DNA of 64,000 nucleotides from Galbula dea (GCA_013399015.1 VWZX01008936.1:3242327-3306326); one strand, 5' to 3'. Counted from the first letter of the stretch, positions 13,901 to 27,806 are shown. Notes: a model not told the origin generated them from the sequence alone. Translations and numbers: made by a program.

Positions 13901-16160
13901 AAATGATTGTCTGAAGGTCCAGGAGATACAAAGGTTATAGGGAAGGTGGTATCTCTTCTTGGACAGGCAATGAAAATACATAAGGATCCAAACTGTTCTG
14001 GGTGCATAGGGGACTGATAATTTCTTCTTCACAGCCTTGCTCACCAGACTTCCAGCTGCAACACAGTGGAGACTCACATCTCTAATACCTTGGTCCTCCT
14101 TTGCTGCAGTATCACTTGTGCCTTTGTATCCCATCCACAGCAATCAGAGATCTGACTTAATTTTTATGTTTCTTTTATTCTTGTAGGAGGGGTGGGTGAG
14201 GGAGAAAAAGAGAGAATGTCTGTTATTTTAAAAAATTGGTGTTAGCAACTGTAACAGCTGTAAGTTGCTGTTTTCTTGCAGGACCAGTGAATATCATTAA
14301 AAAAGAGATGACAAAGGCTATATCTATGCTGTCATATAACACAGCTTCCTGACCTGATTCCTGGTTCTCTGATTATACACGCTTGTGTATATGTTAGTTC
14401 ACTCCCCAGCTTTCTTCTGGAGGGAAATAATTTGTTCCCTTGGGCTCTGTCTGCATTTGTAATTCAGCACACAGGAGTGGAACAGTAAATCAAAACGGAT
14501 GCTACTGAGGATCCTCACATCTTTCATATTTGTGTGCTACCAGCTCTGTGAAGGATTTCACAGGGTGCTGTCCTCCTGTGAACAGCTAGCTGGGATTCCT
14601 GCTGACATGAAAGTTTGCCTCTCTCTCATCTTATATGGGGTTATGTTATGGTGTGCTCTGCCTCTGATGTGCCATTAAAAGCAAAGGCATGCCAGCATGT
14701 CCTCCACCGTTGACCCCACTAAAATGATGCTCTAGGATCACAGGTGTATTACATTATATCTTATGAATATGACTAGTCAGATATAGAAGGAGAGGAGTGT
14801 GGACAGAAGCAACTGAGAAAAGGACCCTACATTTATTCTGAGTTCTGTCAGGTATTTTTCAGTGGGACACCTGGACACTACAGAAGTCCTGGCATACCTA
14901 CTATTTCCTGGACATTAGCAATAATGAATGTCTTGCTATGAAAGCCAAAGAAAGCAGTATCAGGTAGGACAGTAATATAAAATATGATTAATTGGACAAG
15001 CCCCTTCCAGGAAAAAAATGGAGTTAAGGAATCCTTCCTGAGCTGCTGTAATGTGCTCATGGAAAGTTTAGCATTACACAGAGGTACAGAAAGGCTAAGA
15101 ATTCATGTAGCTATTGATGTTACCTGGGAAATATCAATAGGAAATCCTGGGTGATAGAACAGGAGGTGTGGACCATGCAGCTTTTTCTTGGTCAGAACTA
15201 AAAGCCACTAAGTCCAGTCTTGTAAAATTCCTTGTAGAGGAACAGGAGTGAAAAAGCATAGTAAACTCTAAGATAAAATCTTCTGTATAAAGTATGAGTC
15301 ACTCAGCTTCCAATTAACTGATTTAATTACACCAATTTAAAAAAAAAAATAAACAAACAACCAACTTGCCTGGCCATCCATGAGGAGCCAGATGAATAAT
15401 TTTGCAAATGATCTGTGCCTCAAATGATATTTATAAATTAATTGCACTCTGAAGCCAGAGACCCTACCTCACAAACTCAATTATCTGCTATGACCGTTCA
15501 ATAACAGTTTACCCTAGAAGCTGTTACCTCATACAAATATGGGAAAATTATTGATCTGTTTTAATCTGATCTTTATTCAATGTTACTGATATATTTTCCC
15601 CAAAGACCTCCAAGGGAATGAAGTACTTGGCTTTTTTTGGCCATTTGAAAGAACTGTTTTGTTTTGTTGTGATGATGGAGACCACCACCAAGATGAAATC
15701 AGTGAGTTATGTCCAATGACAATATTGACAGACTTCATATACAAAGCTCTCTTTCAGTGCGTAGCACATATACTGTAGGGGCAAAGCACACCCATCCCAG
15801 TATCCTACAGGCTGAACCACAAGTTCTGTTGTTTACTGTTCCTTGCTGAAGGCAAAACATGTTATCAAAACCAAAGTCCTTCATTACTCAGATCTGTTAT
15901 CCATAGATGAAATGCTGGATTTAGAGCATGTTTCTCAGGCACATGGTGTTGAATAACCATTTCTATGGCTTTAAGGAGGCTCTTCAGTCTTAGACTATTT
16001 TAAAATAGTGATATATTTGGCTGTATTTTGGTATCATGTTGTCATCTCGGTTTCTGAAACTTCTCTAGAACACTGTAGAGGAAATGTGTTCTCTGTGATG
16101 CTGTTAATTTGGGTACGTGCTGAATGTGACTTCCAAAATAGCACTGTCGCTTACCTGCTA

Positions 16161-16179
16161 GGACGCCACGAGGGCGTCC
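16161..16179. repeat. GC-rich 7-bp hairpin, 5-nt loop
   Basis: GGACGCC (16161-16167) and GGCGTCC (16173-16179) flank the loop ACGAG. This is a small CpG-containing hairpin in otherwise AT-rich DNA. Confidence 0.8.
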
Positions 16180-19100
16180 CACGCTAGTGTCTAGGGCTTG
16201 GAAGCTTACATCTCTCAAACACTGAGCTGCATTTTTTAAGTTACTGGAAATGGAACATCTATTCCTAGTTATGGCAGTATGATATTCTTCCATATTTACC
16301 AGTGATAATTGCTCTCTTCAGTGTCATGCCTTTCAGCCCTGTAGGATCCAGTAGAAAGCCTCCTCTGAGAGTCACTGCTGTAGGGATGTAATTATTTTCG
16401 GTTGGTATTTTTGTCCCTGCTTTTTCATCACTGTTACCTTTTTCTATTCCCTTCTTCACACATTGTCTTGTCTGTGCCTGTTCTTTTGGGGTTTTCTTTC
16501 TGTTCAGCCTTGAGTATCACGGACTATTCCCACTGAAAATGCTCCTGCTTACCTTTAACTAGTGAGTGAAAAGGACTGTTGTGCGTACTTCAGCGTCTTT
16601 AGGAGTCTCATGAAAGGCAAGACTTTTCTCACACTGACCTCAGTGATCTCTTCTACTCTTCTGCCTGAGACTGAAGAACATTTGTATGACTTGAAGAAGC
16701 ATGTCTGTTGAGAGAAGGCAGAGTTACTGTAACTGAAGGGAAGGGAAAAGTTTTACCTTTAACTTAAGCATAGAGTTATTCTAAATTTCTTTCCTGGTTA
16801 CAAATATCCTACTTTTTCTTTACAGAGACTGCAGTCTTTTTCTGTCTGAAAAGAAAAGCTTATTTGTGAAAGACAGGAGTAAAGCTGGAAAGCCTAACTC
16901 ATCACTGACAACAAAAATGCTTTAAGGTGTGGACAACAGTGCTGGATATCTGTTGTTTCTGTGATAGTTCACCAGGGCAGGACAAGAATTTTAGTCCAGC
17001 CTTGAAAAATGCCTTGTGACTATTATGCTGTCTTTTATCAGTAGAGGCTGTGGTAACAAAAATATTACATGGTTATCATTTTGGTTTTGAATGAGAGAGA
17101 AAAAAATTGTCCCTCTAGAAGTCCTGCAGGAGGCCTGTGTCATTTTGACGTCTTTTAAGCTTTTATTTGAAAACGTCTGGCCCTCTACACAGTAATTACT
17201 TCCACTGAGGAAGTGCACACATTCTGCTACTCACGCTAATTACTGATAAGGAGAAGGCAGGAGAGCTCAGCAACGAAACATGTTTCATGCACTTGTCTTT
17301 CTTTTACTAAGCCAAGTTCTGCAAAATCTGGCAGCAGCTACAGAGTGCCTTCTATAATCATCCCCCCTCACTGCAATTAGAAAATTCCTTCTTCCCATCA
17401 CAAAGAAGGTGGTAGTGGCAGCTCATGCCTTGTCAAATGGGCTTTATATGCTGTGTGTACTGAGTGGCAGGCAGGTAGTTAGGCAAGAGGCCAAGCTTAT
17501 GAGTAAAAATAGGGAAAATTGCCTCATTTCTTCAACTTTGCTGTTCACTATGAAGACTGAGGGAACAGATGCTGTTATAAATACAAAGAAAGGGAAAGAG
17601 CAACAGCTTGGCTGGATTATGGCCTTGAACCCTAGACACTCAGTTTGTCATTTTAATTCTGATAACCAGGATTGCCAGCTCTTCTTCAATCATATAATGC
17701 TTGGCAGTGAGACAGTGAGGGAGAGAGGGAAGGAGATATAAATTCCATCTTATTTCCTGCTTCCTAGATGTCTATAGCTCTTGAGATAATGTTGTAAAGT
17801 TGTAAATGAGATGGGTTAAACCTTAAAGCTAGAAATGGAAATCTTACATACTTTTAAAAAAATTTACAAAATGCAATTTTTAAATCAGGTTTGTGAATAG
17901 AATTTTTAGTATCTGAAAGCAGCAATATTGACTGCTAAGGGGTAAACTCTTAAATGTTTGCAGAAGGTAACTTGTTCCATCTGAGATAATAGACATTGTA
18001 ACAGATACAACAAAACTTTTCTAAATGTGTGCATTGTTTAGGAAATGTATTGTTATAACTTCCTGCTGTTGAAATTAGTACCAATCCTCCTAGCTTTACC
18101 TGATATTACTTTAGATTTACTTTACTAAAAAATTTAGCCAAGTAGTGAGGCCAAATTTAGCTAATTTACATCTTGCTATAGCTCAAATCAACATGCTTAA
18201 AAATATTTTAAAATCTAGCTGCCCTTAATATTTGCAGAGCATTGGCCAAATGTGAAAAGGCTTGTATGGAGTTTAAAAGGTTTTGGCATTCCTTCAAAGA
18301 AAGGCTAAATTGCCTTCTGGGGAATAAAACAGTAATTTATGTTCTCTTGACCTGCAGTGCCAGAAGTAGAAAACTCTTACTGAGGTTATTTAGCATTAGC
18401 AGTGGCTGTCCCTTGACCACTTTGAGGTCATTTTCTTTTAAGATTCTTGACTTTTTCTTGGTAATGTTGGGTAGAAATAGCTGGTTTTGTGTCTTTTATG
18501 AATTCCTTGGTATCTGTGTCAGGGGATGAATAGGTGAGTCTGTCTAATTTGACTCTTCCATTTTACTCTAAGAAATTTGCATAAAAATCAAGATGTTGCT
18601 TGACCTACTAGTCTTTGAGTGTATAGGGAGTTGTAATACTGAAATGTACTGCTAAACCTAAACACACAGTGTTTGGTTAGCAGTGCAAAGAAAGATCAGA
18701 CCACAGACAGGCATAAGTAAACAGATGATATAGAATTATTGAAGAGAAGGTAATGTGGTATTGATCACTAAAAAGGTTGTCCAATAAATCTAACTCAATC
18801 TCTCTTAAAGGCATAAATGTTAAGGGAAATACAAATCTAATGTGGAAGAGTAACAGACTAAGGAGCAATAAGCAGTATGAGCTGGTGACGGAGGAAAAAA
18901 TATGTTAGATAAAGTTGATTAATATTTTGAAGATTGAATTACAGATGGCTGCAATGGAACAGATGCAATTTGTATGGCTGTCAGAACCTGCTCTTATTTA
19001 TACAGATGAAAATCCTGACTGCTTCTGTTGACATCTATGGAGTTTTTGCTGACTGAACTCAGAGATCAGGGAACACATCCCTAGTGTTCACTGAAACAAC

Positions 19101-22100
19101 ATTTGTTATGGTAACTATTCATTCAAATGTAACTATATGTGTTAGCATAGTCAGGTAAAGTTGTACTTCATAGAAAGAGGAGAAATGTATAGATGTGTGG
19201 TTCTGGAGGAAGTAGGAAAGGAGCTGTGGATAATAATAACACAAACTTGTTTTGACTTGAAAACAAGATGGTGTAAATGAGAAGTTCCTAAAAGTGTGTT
19301 TACTGAGAGGACATGGTGCACCTGAGGAGCTTGTGCCACCTGGTGAAGGGTGTGGTATGAGGGTATGCCTGGAGTGATGGAGAACACAAACCATGGAGGG
19401 ATAATGCCAGAAGATTGAAAAAGCTGTAGGGAGACAGACATGTAACCTCATTCATCTTGCAGGGCGTGGTCCTTAGTGCTCTTCCCTCAACATATGCCCT
19501 AATTTTGAAGGGCACCAGCTGGATTGCTGCAGAACAGAGCTGCAGGATAAGACTGGGAACATATCTGTCTTCCAGCACTTGCATGTTCAGCCACAGAGAT
19601 GCATCTTGGATCAAAGGATAATCCAAAACAAATACTGAATTAACTTGTGCCATGCTCACAGTTCCAAAACATAGGTAGTTTTCTTCTTGCAATGGGAATT
19701 AAGATTCCCCTACACAATGTCTAAAGTGCTGATAAGAACATACTCAGACTATGAGGGGTATTAAGGAATGAGGTCGTGACCGGACAGTAATATTGTAGAC
19801 ACTGATCTGATTATACTAGAAATATGAGTAAAAATATAAAATTACATAAAGTTATTTTTAATGCTAAGAAATATTAGGATTACTTTAAAACTTGTTTGGA
19901 TAATGCTGGATTTCAAGTACCCTTTAGCAGATTCCAATGGAATGTGTGAGAGAGCCACCAGTATCTAAGCACAGCTCTTGAAGTAACATTTTGGCTTGCT
20001 GACTCCCATGTTACCAATGTGCATGATGTGCAGTTCTCTCTATAAAATGGAAACACAAGGGCTGATAAGCTTCAATATTATGAAGTTAGGGATAAAATAA
20101 CTGGAATTTAATAGTGTCTGCAGCACAGGGACATTTTAAAGTACACTCAGTAAGCAGTATGCCAAATACTGAGGAAAAGACAGTAGGGCAGGAGAACATA
20201 TAGTTAGTGCTATATAGCTGGAAGGAATTATTTGATTGCTGTATAACTGCTTACCCTGAGAATATTGCTAATTTGATGTTTACACATCAAGAGGTAATAT
20301 CTTGGTACAAAAGCAATTACAGTGGCAGGAATCTTTTGCTTAGTCATCTCTGTTCTAGTCTAGATGTCTTTTTCTCAGTCGGGCATCTGAATGTTTGCAA
20401 CATAGTGATTAGAAAAGCAAAGTTTCAACACAGTAACTCTGAGAACTGTGAAGTCTTTGTTTGTCACTGCTGGATACTTAGCGTAACTACTGAGCGTATA
20501 GACCTTTGGAAATGCCAGCTCTGAGAAGAAACAAACATATGCTGTGGGTGAAGGAAATGGAGGGCTAATGAGGGTTTTGTCAGATGCCTTTCTCTGTTTG
20601 TGGTGGAGCTCATTTTCTGTAGCTTGCTATTTAGCCTACTAACCTCAAGGAACCAGATTGTCTCAAGCTAAGTTTTTAGTGTGCCTTGCCAAGCACAGGA
20701 GCCTTACATCACAGAGTATTTGCTTTGTGGATCACTCAAATATAGTGGGGGTTTCCTTCTCTGCAGTTTTTTTTTTTTTCCCTTCAGGGTTTCCAACAAT
20801 AGCACTAGCCTAAGCAGAAAAAGGGGTAGTTTTCTCCCAGAGGACAGGGAATCCTAAAAGAAAAAATCCTCTGAGCATGCAGCAGTAGAAACGCTATCGA
20901 AGTCACATAGGATCACACTGTCATAATTACATGCTTTGTAGGTGTATGTGGTAGTGAATGCAATAAAAACCCCTATACATAACATTTTCAGGAAGTCTTG
21001 TGAAGAAATGCACTTAATGACCTCTGTGGGAACAAATAAGGAAAAGGAGGATGAGCCATTCTCCAGCGCTCAGGCTGAGACACAGCAACATTGGCTCTGA
21101 GGAGTAATGGGAATAAACACCCCCTCCTCACTCAGCTCTGGCAATGGAGTTGTTTCTGTGCCCAGTCCCTGCTTTCAGAACACTAGCTGATGAGCAGGTG
21201 TAGGAATTTCTACATTAACTGCCTTTGTTCTTCTCCAGCTCAGTTCATCCTTTCCTTTGTCCTCTTTTAAGGGCACCCATATCAAATGCTCTGCTGCCTA
21301 TCACTGCAGTCTTGGGCCAAGTCCCTTTAAACCTTGCCATCTTCCTTTTTCCCAAGAGAGTAAAAGTGAAAGTATTTTTCAGTGCCAAGAATAGACAGAG
21401 TAGAGTTGTTCAGGGAGCTCATGTGAAGCCTGGATGTATGTGGCTTCCTCAAGCTGAGCTGGCTGCCAACAGTCTGACTCATTGCTCTTCCTCGATACAT
21501 TTCTCCACCACTGTTACGTCTTTCATGAATGAGTCCTTAAATGTCTTTCAAAATGAACAATATGGTTTTGTAATTGTTTGACCAGTGGGAGGGTAAGGAA
21601 AAAAAGTAAACTGTATTTTTCCATCTGGCTTCAGTGTTCTATGTCAGCTGTGCTGTGTTACAGAAGATCTTTTAAAGAATTACTTTAGCTAATGAGTAAA
21701 GGTATCGGACATCAGCTCTGTGAACTTAGTACATTCAGCTGGATCAAGCAATCACTGTAAAGACTAGGGCTGAGAAGAATTAGATGGGGCCAAGTGTTTT
21801 TAGGACTTGTTCCCTATTAGCCCCATCCCACTATAAATTAATTTGGAATGGACCTGTGATGGCTGGTTGTGATCTCTAAAGAGTCTGCAGGTTGGGGTTA
21901 ACAGAGTGTGCCTAATTCCTGCACCTGACTCATGCCTGATGAAATCAAGATGGCACTTAGAGGGAAGAGAAATGAATATAAAGGGTTTGGCTGCTCTAGT
22001 TTTGTGTTTGCTAAGAGAGGTATCAGATTGTTTTTTCTTCTTCTTTGTTCTGGAGCAATGCATACTAATCTAGGTTCCCCTTTTTACTGCCATATCATGC

Positions 22101-22387
22101 CAGAACTCCAGTTTGTTGTAGCAGCTTCAATATATTGGTGAGTAGTTATTTTTAAGATTTTTTAATAAACCTTGAGCACTTGTCATCGCTTTGGAATCTC
22201 TTTGCAGGTAAATTTCAAGAGACTTAGAAATGTTCAACAAGACCTTGTTTTGTGCCCCTTTGGGTTGACCCTGGTATAAAATTCTTAATGTAGAATTTTT
22301 GTAGGCTACCTGATGTAATGTATTCTAGGTGATTCAAAGAACTCATTATTTCAACTATGTTTATGTAAACACATTATTGTTTCTTGT

Positions 22388-22403
22388 AAAAAAAAAAAAA
22401 AAA
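22388..22403. repeat. A16 homopolymer
   Basis: An uninterrupted run of 16 A with no clear parent element beside it. Confidence 0.9.
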
Positions 22404-23947
22404 GGAAAAAACTTAATTTTTTTAATTTAGTGAATGATTCTGAAGTTGGTTTCCATAGAGGAAAAGGAAAGTTTGCTTGGCCCTGAACAGATCTCTGTTT
22501 AGGTGGTTTACATGGCATTATTGCTATAGCTAATTGTGTCCCTGGGATCTCAATTTCAAAAATGAACACTTATGTCACTTTAAGTAGTTGCCATGGAAAT
22601 TCTCACAGCATGAACCTTTTCAGTGAAGACCTTATGGCAGATAACTTAAATTATGTTTATTGTTTCCCTAAACACATCAGGCATTAGAGTGAAAGGAGGT
22701 TTGCATGCCTTTAAAACACATGCACAAGAACTGCTACTTACTTGTTTTAGCATATGTTTCCTAACCTTACTACTTCAAATTAGATAAATGAATGTCAGAT
22801 CCTAGTAGTGTACATTTATTTGAGAAGGCAATACTGTGACTTAAATAAATCTTTTTTTAGTTCCAAGCCCTCTAAAATATTTTCAGATGAACCTCTTTCT
22901 TCTTTTAAAAGAGTTCTGTATGCTAAGTTTTTATGACTACAAATATGAGAGACATCACTGTCACTTGAATGCTTTTCATTTTTCTACCAGAGAGTCTGCT
23001 CAGAATCTTTCTTTGGACTACACTTAGTTCCTTAGATTTTAGTTGTATTCCAAAATAATGAGAAATTAGTTTACTGACTTGTTTTTCTTGAGATATTCTC
23101 CTTGCTCTCCAATGTTGTCTTCTCTATGTATCTAGATGCTAACACTGACATCTGGAACCTGTTCCTTTTTAACAAAAAGCAGCTCATAATTTCTGATTTT
23201 CTAGCATTTTTCTAAAGACTAACTCAGCTGTAATAGGGGCATTAAAGCACCTGAAGTTTTATTCTATTGTCTTGGATAAGGTACACTATTAAATTGAAAC
23301 TATAACCTGCAGATTAGAAGTGTCATATTAGAGTGTCTCTTGTGTTTAGCAACCTTCATGTGCTGATGCAGGTCTTTCATGGTGCCAGGCTTTAGCTATT
23401 ACGACTAGTTAGAGAACCAAATTGACCTCTGTTGCAGTGCTGTGAGATCAGGGTAATTCATTAGCTATGTATTTACACAAAAACAGCTGAGAATTGCATT
23501 TGTCCCAATATAGCCTTATGAGGAAATCGGTGAAATGGGTTCCATGCAAAATGTTAAGAAATAAATATGAAAAATAACACTTTAATGATGAAACACCCAG
23601 GCTGTATGAAATAATCAGTAACACAGGTTTTCAAAATATTTTCTACTGTTTCTATGTGTCCTGTTTTTAAGCAAGATGAATATTAGTGACTTTTAGTAAA
23701 AGTACTTTTGTTAATCCTGTAGGACGGTGAGCTTAAAGATGACTGTTCATGTGATCATACAAACTGTATTTATCTCTGTCCAGCTCCTACTGCACTGATG
23801 TTGATGCCCAGGAAAGAGCATCTGTGACTAACTTGGTGCCAGCTGCAGCAAAGGCCAGTCTCAATTATGGGAGGAGTTGGCACTCATAGTGGGTTAAAGC
23901 ACTCCCCCCATGGTAGATAAAAGGAATACTTCATTCTCCTGAGCTTT

Positions 23948-23950
<3 letters not shown>

Positions 23951-23984
<34 letters not shown>
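23951..23984. repeat. (TC)17 microsatellite
   Basis: A perfect run of 17 TC units. It lies just to the left of the candidate conserved segment at 24.2-24.9 kb. Confidence 0.98.
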
Positions 23985-23988
<4 letters not shown>

Positions 23989-24179
23989 CACTATGTTCCT
24001 TTTTAAAATTGAGTCTGTTTAGCTTCCCCTGCCAGACACTCTGGCACAGTTCCTCAGGCACTTAAATATCATTGCGGGTTTGGGCTTCCGAGCCTACATC
24101 TTATTTCCCTCTGTGGGGGAGGAAGCTTTGAAAGTGGAGTTAATTTTGCTATAGAGGAAATAAATGCCATGAAACCTTT

Positions 24180-24850
24180 TTATTAGATTAAAACTGATAA
24201 TAAAAAACAACATTTGGCCCTCCATGAGGGATATCTGTGAGCTGCACAGCCCCACTGCCTGGGATGCTGTGTAAAGGCTGTGTCAGGTGGAACGTTTAGT
24301 GCGGTTGTCTTCCAGTGAAGCCCAGGATAGTGCTTCCCTCTTGTACAATCTGCTTTTTCTGTCCTCCAGCAGCATGTATGGAGTGGATCCAACTCGGAAA
24401 GAGCACAGATGTAGCTGCTCCATAAAAGCTTCTGAAACATCCTGTGTCTGACATAAATAAAAATGACCTTTAGTATCAATCTCTATCTCCCCCCCTGCCA
24501 ATAATGGGCTAGTCGTGTTACCAAATGCCAAGCGCACACGGCGTGCTTGGCACAAATTTCACTGGTATGGGCAAGATACAACTAATTACTGCATAAAAAT
24601 ACTCAGAAGGCATAGATAGGAGAAGTGTGTTTAATGTGTGCATGTAGGAATATTATAAACCCTATGCAATGATATTTTGGGGGATGCAGAACACAGCAAA
24701 GTAGCATTCGCATTATTGTAGTGTGGCAGCCTGGTTCTGTTAACATACTGTCATAAATTAGGGCAGCTGCATCTAAAATGGCAAAGATGTAAGTAGTGGC
24801 GAATTGCTTTCAGTGAAGAATTGTGTGTAAATTGCATAGCTTATATCCAA
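24180..24850. other. Candidate conserved non-coding element
   Basis: This segment is less AT-biased than its flanks, lacks recognisable repeats and contains an 8-bp palindrome pair (TGCCAAGC at 24526-24533, GCTTGGCA at 24545-24552) plus several TTGGC/TGCCA half-sites of nuclear factor I type. Minus-strand frames of 90-98 codons overlap here but match no protein family I know. I suspect a regulatory element rather than an exon. This rests on composition and motifs only. Confidence 0.25.
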
Positions 24851-25762
24851 GAGATGGAAGAAATGGCTTCAGACAACTGAACATTGTCATCCATATTGGA
24901 AATGGAAGCCTGAGGTGGTTAATTTTCATTTTATAATCTAAGTCTGATGTGATAAGAAAATCTGATTCTAGTGCTGGCATAGACTTTCCTATCTTGACTT
25001 AAAAGTAAAGCTAATCTAGTAGGTTTTGGCGTATTAAAAAAAAAATTCTTGTCACTCTGTGAGACATTGTTCAGTTTCATTCAGTGTTTACCATTCTCTT
25101 CCCAAAGGGAATAAGATGATGTTGTCTGATGAGAGGAATGGGCATGAAATGTTCATTTGCCACTGAGCAATAAAGCATATAGGGTTTGAACTGTATGGGT
25201 TGTTGGTCCCCAACATCAGGAAGCAATCAGTAACTGTTAACATTTTTCTCAGGTTGTCATAAACAAAGATGATCTATTTGTGGTTCAAGAATGTGCTGAT
25301 GATTTTTTTTTCCCCCAAGTCAAAACGTGGTGTTCACCTTTTTTGTATGCCAAGATACAATAGACAGATCATAAATGTCTTCAGGCAAAAAACTGCAACT
25401 GGAACAATGGCTTTGTAATAATATATGCTTTCTGTCAGTATGTGGTTTTATTTTACAGACTTATATTTTCTGCAGCTCCATTTGGGGAGTGGGAACTACC
25501 TTCTATCTCACTAGCAACACCGTGGTTCTTCCCATATAGCTCAGTTGATCTTGCCACAATGATATGGGGCTGTACCAAGAAGGGGTGGAAATACCTCTAA
25601 AAGCAGACTTTGCAACTGAAATGTTCCTGCAGGACAGGAAACATTTGAGTTTGACTTTTCTCTTTTGTAGAGATGAGAGCTGTTCCTGGGGCTTCTGCTT
25701 CTCACAAGACTACTCTTTTCATGGGTCTATTGGGTAAAATGAGATTATAGATCTCTCTGTGA

Positions 25763-25784
25763 TTTTTTTTTTTTTTTTTTTTTT
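25763..25784. repeat. T22 homopolymer
   Basis: An uninterrupted run of 22 T. No retrotransposon body is recognisable on either side, so I do not call it a tail. Confidence 0.95.
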
Positions 25785-26307
25785 CCAGAAGAGAACAAGC
25801 TTTGCTTGGCTCTTGGAAAAAGTTAAGTTAATCTTATATTGTTTTGATTCTTAGGCATACTTATGGGGCTGGAGGCCTCTTACTAAGTTTTTAGATGACA
25901 GTAGCTCCTCAAAAGAAGTTAACTGATGATCTGCTGAGTCCTGGTTTCTAAGCATAGGGGGAAATGGAGCTCTTGCTTAATGCTCCTGATCTGATTCTTG
26001 CTCTGATTTGAGGCACCTCTTGTGGAACTTGGGTAGAATTCAGGTGTTCAAGCACAAGTTGCCATGGAAGGACTTCATCACAAATATAGTTTGAGGGGAG
26101 CTCAGTGCCTCTGGATGGGTGAAGAACTGTTGATTATTCGGGATGTTGTTTTTACATGTTGCTGTGCTTTATTTACTTACCATTCACTGTGAAATATAGA
26201 AATAGTTTTGTGATTACTCTAATGGGTGGACTAAAAATATAACGCTTTGGTACCTTAACTCCCACAACCATAGGTGTTCACTCAAGGAGTAGGGAATTCT
26301 GCAGACG

Positions 26308-26323
26308 CACACACACACACACA
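26308..26323. repeat. (CA)8 microsatellite
   Basis: Eight perfect CA units. Confidence 0.95.
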
Positions 26324-27619
26324 TTCCCCAATACCAATGATAACCAGCTAAAAGACTCCCTTGTTAAAAGGGAGTGTTAAGCTCCTTTTCATGTGTTATA
26401 GCTCACACCCATAGTAGCTTTAAGGACTAGGCTAAATTTTTTGAATTAGATCCCCTGTTAATAGGAGGATGTAGCAAAATTCTGCTATGTGCTTTACTAG
26501 AAAATCTTCTCAACTCAAATATGTTATAGATTCAAGCCAAGCCATCTGAGTCGTACTCATTTGAATAAAACACGACTTCTCAGTTTAAGGAGTTTATAGA
26601 TGATGTGTTAAAGATTTATTTTCTGAACCTAATTAGATTTTCAAAAAAAACACAAACAAGAAATGGTAACTTTTTGCTTTCTCATACATGTAATTGATAA
26701 CATCAGAAAACAGATTGCTTAGACATTTCCCAGCATTAATAATGTGAAGGACAATGTGTTTTAAATAAAACAAAATCAAATCAAACAAACATCACCCAAC
26801 CAAAAAACTACAACAAACCAAAAACCCCTCTGGATTGCTCCTAGAGTAAAAACAGGAAAAAGTAATTTGGCAATTGTTATTTCTGCAGGAGACCTACCTC
26901 ACTGTTGAAAAAGCAGCAGTGCTTAGTAGAAACTGATTAGAATAATTTCTCTATTCTCTTGTCCCCAACATACTTCTTAAGGCTACTTTGACTTGGGATT
27001 TCTGTTGCACAGGAACACCCATGAACCAGACTCTTCTGTGTTAGTCATACTGAGTGTTATGTTCTTGGTGGTGTAGTGTGTAGACAGCATCCAGCATTGT
27101 AGGTGTGGCATGTTAGTGATAACTATGACTGATACTGCATTGCCAGATTTGGTAAACTGGTAGTAAGTTGCCTGAAGCAAGTACAGTGGTGATCTAAATA
27201 ATACTTGATGCTGTGGCAGGTACTGCTTCCCCCTCTACTAGTGCACCTTCCTGTTTTTCAAAAAGTGCTGAGATCTTCAAGCAGTGCAGCAGATAGTTTG
27301 TTTTGGTTTCTAGAGGGCCTTTTAGCTGAAGATCTCAGAAGATCTGTCAGCTGCTGCCAATTAAATCTCCCCTACTGTAGGCTGTAACTAACATTACACC
27401 CAATTTATTACAAATGATAAAAATGACACAAAGGAACAGACTTACCTAAGTAGGCATAACAGTATCTATCCTATCTTTTTCTACATCTTGCAGCAGAGAC
27501 TTGCATTTGAAAAGCCTTTGACTTATTCTAGATAGTATCATATATAAGTAGTCCTGCTACTTGGATCTGTTTTCCTTTCAGATAAGAACTGTTGTTCTGT
27601 TTGGTTTTTCAAGAAAATA

Positions 27620-27806
27620 ATGATTGTAGATTTTGCTGAAACTTTATTTTTGGGAAAAAGGTTTGAACTGAGTACAACACTTGACTCCACTTAATTCAGT
27701 GTAATGATTGCATTAGACTATTCAAATATCCAGACATTCTGACTAAATGATCATTAAGATAAGGAGGCAGAAATTTAAGTATCATCAAAGTCAGCTGGCA
27801 CAGGAG
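27620..27806 (-). other. HAAO: HAAO 3' UTR (predicted)
   Basis: AT-rich sequence follows the stop. The first canonical poly(A) hexamer lies at 27648-27643, so cleavage is expected at about 27610-27630 and the 3' UTR would be about 180 nt. The exact end is inferred. Confidence 0.55.
27643..27648 (-). promoter_or_regulatory. Poly(A) signal AATAAA for HAAO
   Basis: The plus strand reads TTTATT here, giving AATAAA on the HAAO strand, about 160 nt after the stop codon. It is the nearest canonical hexamer downstream of the stop. Confidence 0.6.

Larger units (their letters stand above)
7910..23950. other. Long intergenic stretch, no gene seen
   Basis: Sixteen kilobases without a recognisable exon, RNA gene or large repeat. 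Frames up to 130 codons occur, but their translations are low in conserved motifs and look random. Confidence 0.5.
24851..27600. other. Intergenic, simple repeats only
   Basis: Holds the T22 run, the (CA)8 run and an A/C-rich tract at about 26760-26828. It ends at the predicted HAAO poly(A) site. Confidence 0.55.

Noticed and set aside
19119..19692. Three overlapping minus-strand frames of 96-130 codons
   Set aside because: Three mutually overlapping frames cannot all be genes, and none has a recognisable motif, signal peptide or splice context.
25763..25784. T22 run as the tail of a retroposed gene copy on the minus strand
   Set aside because: No coding similarity or target duplication is visible in the sequence to its right.
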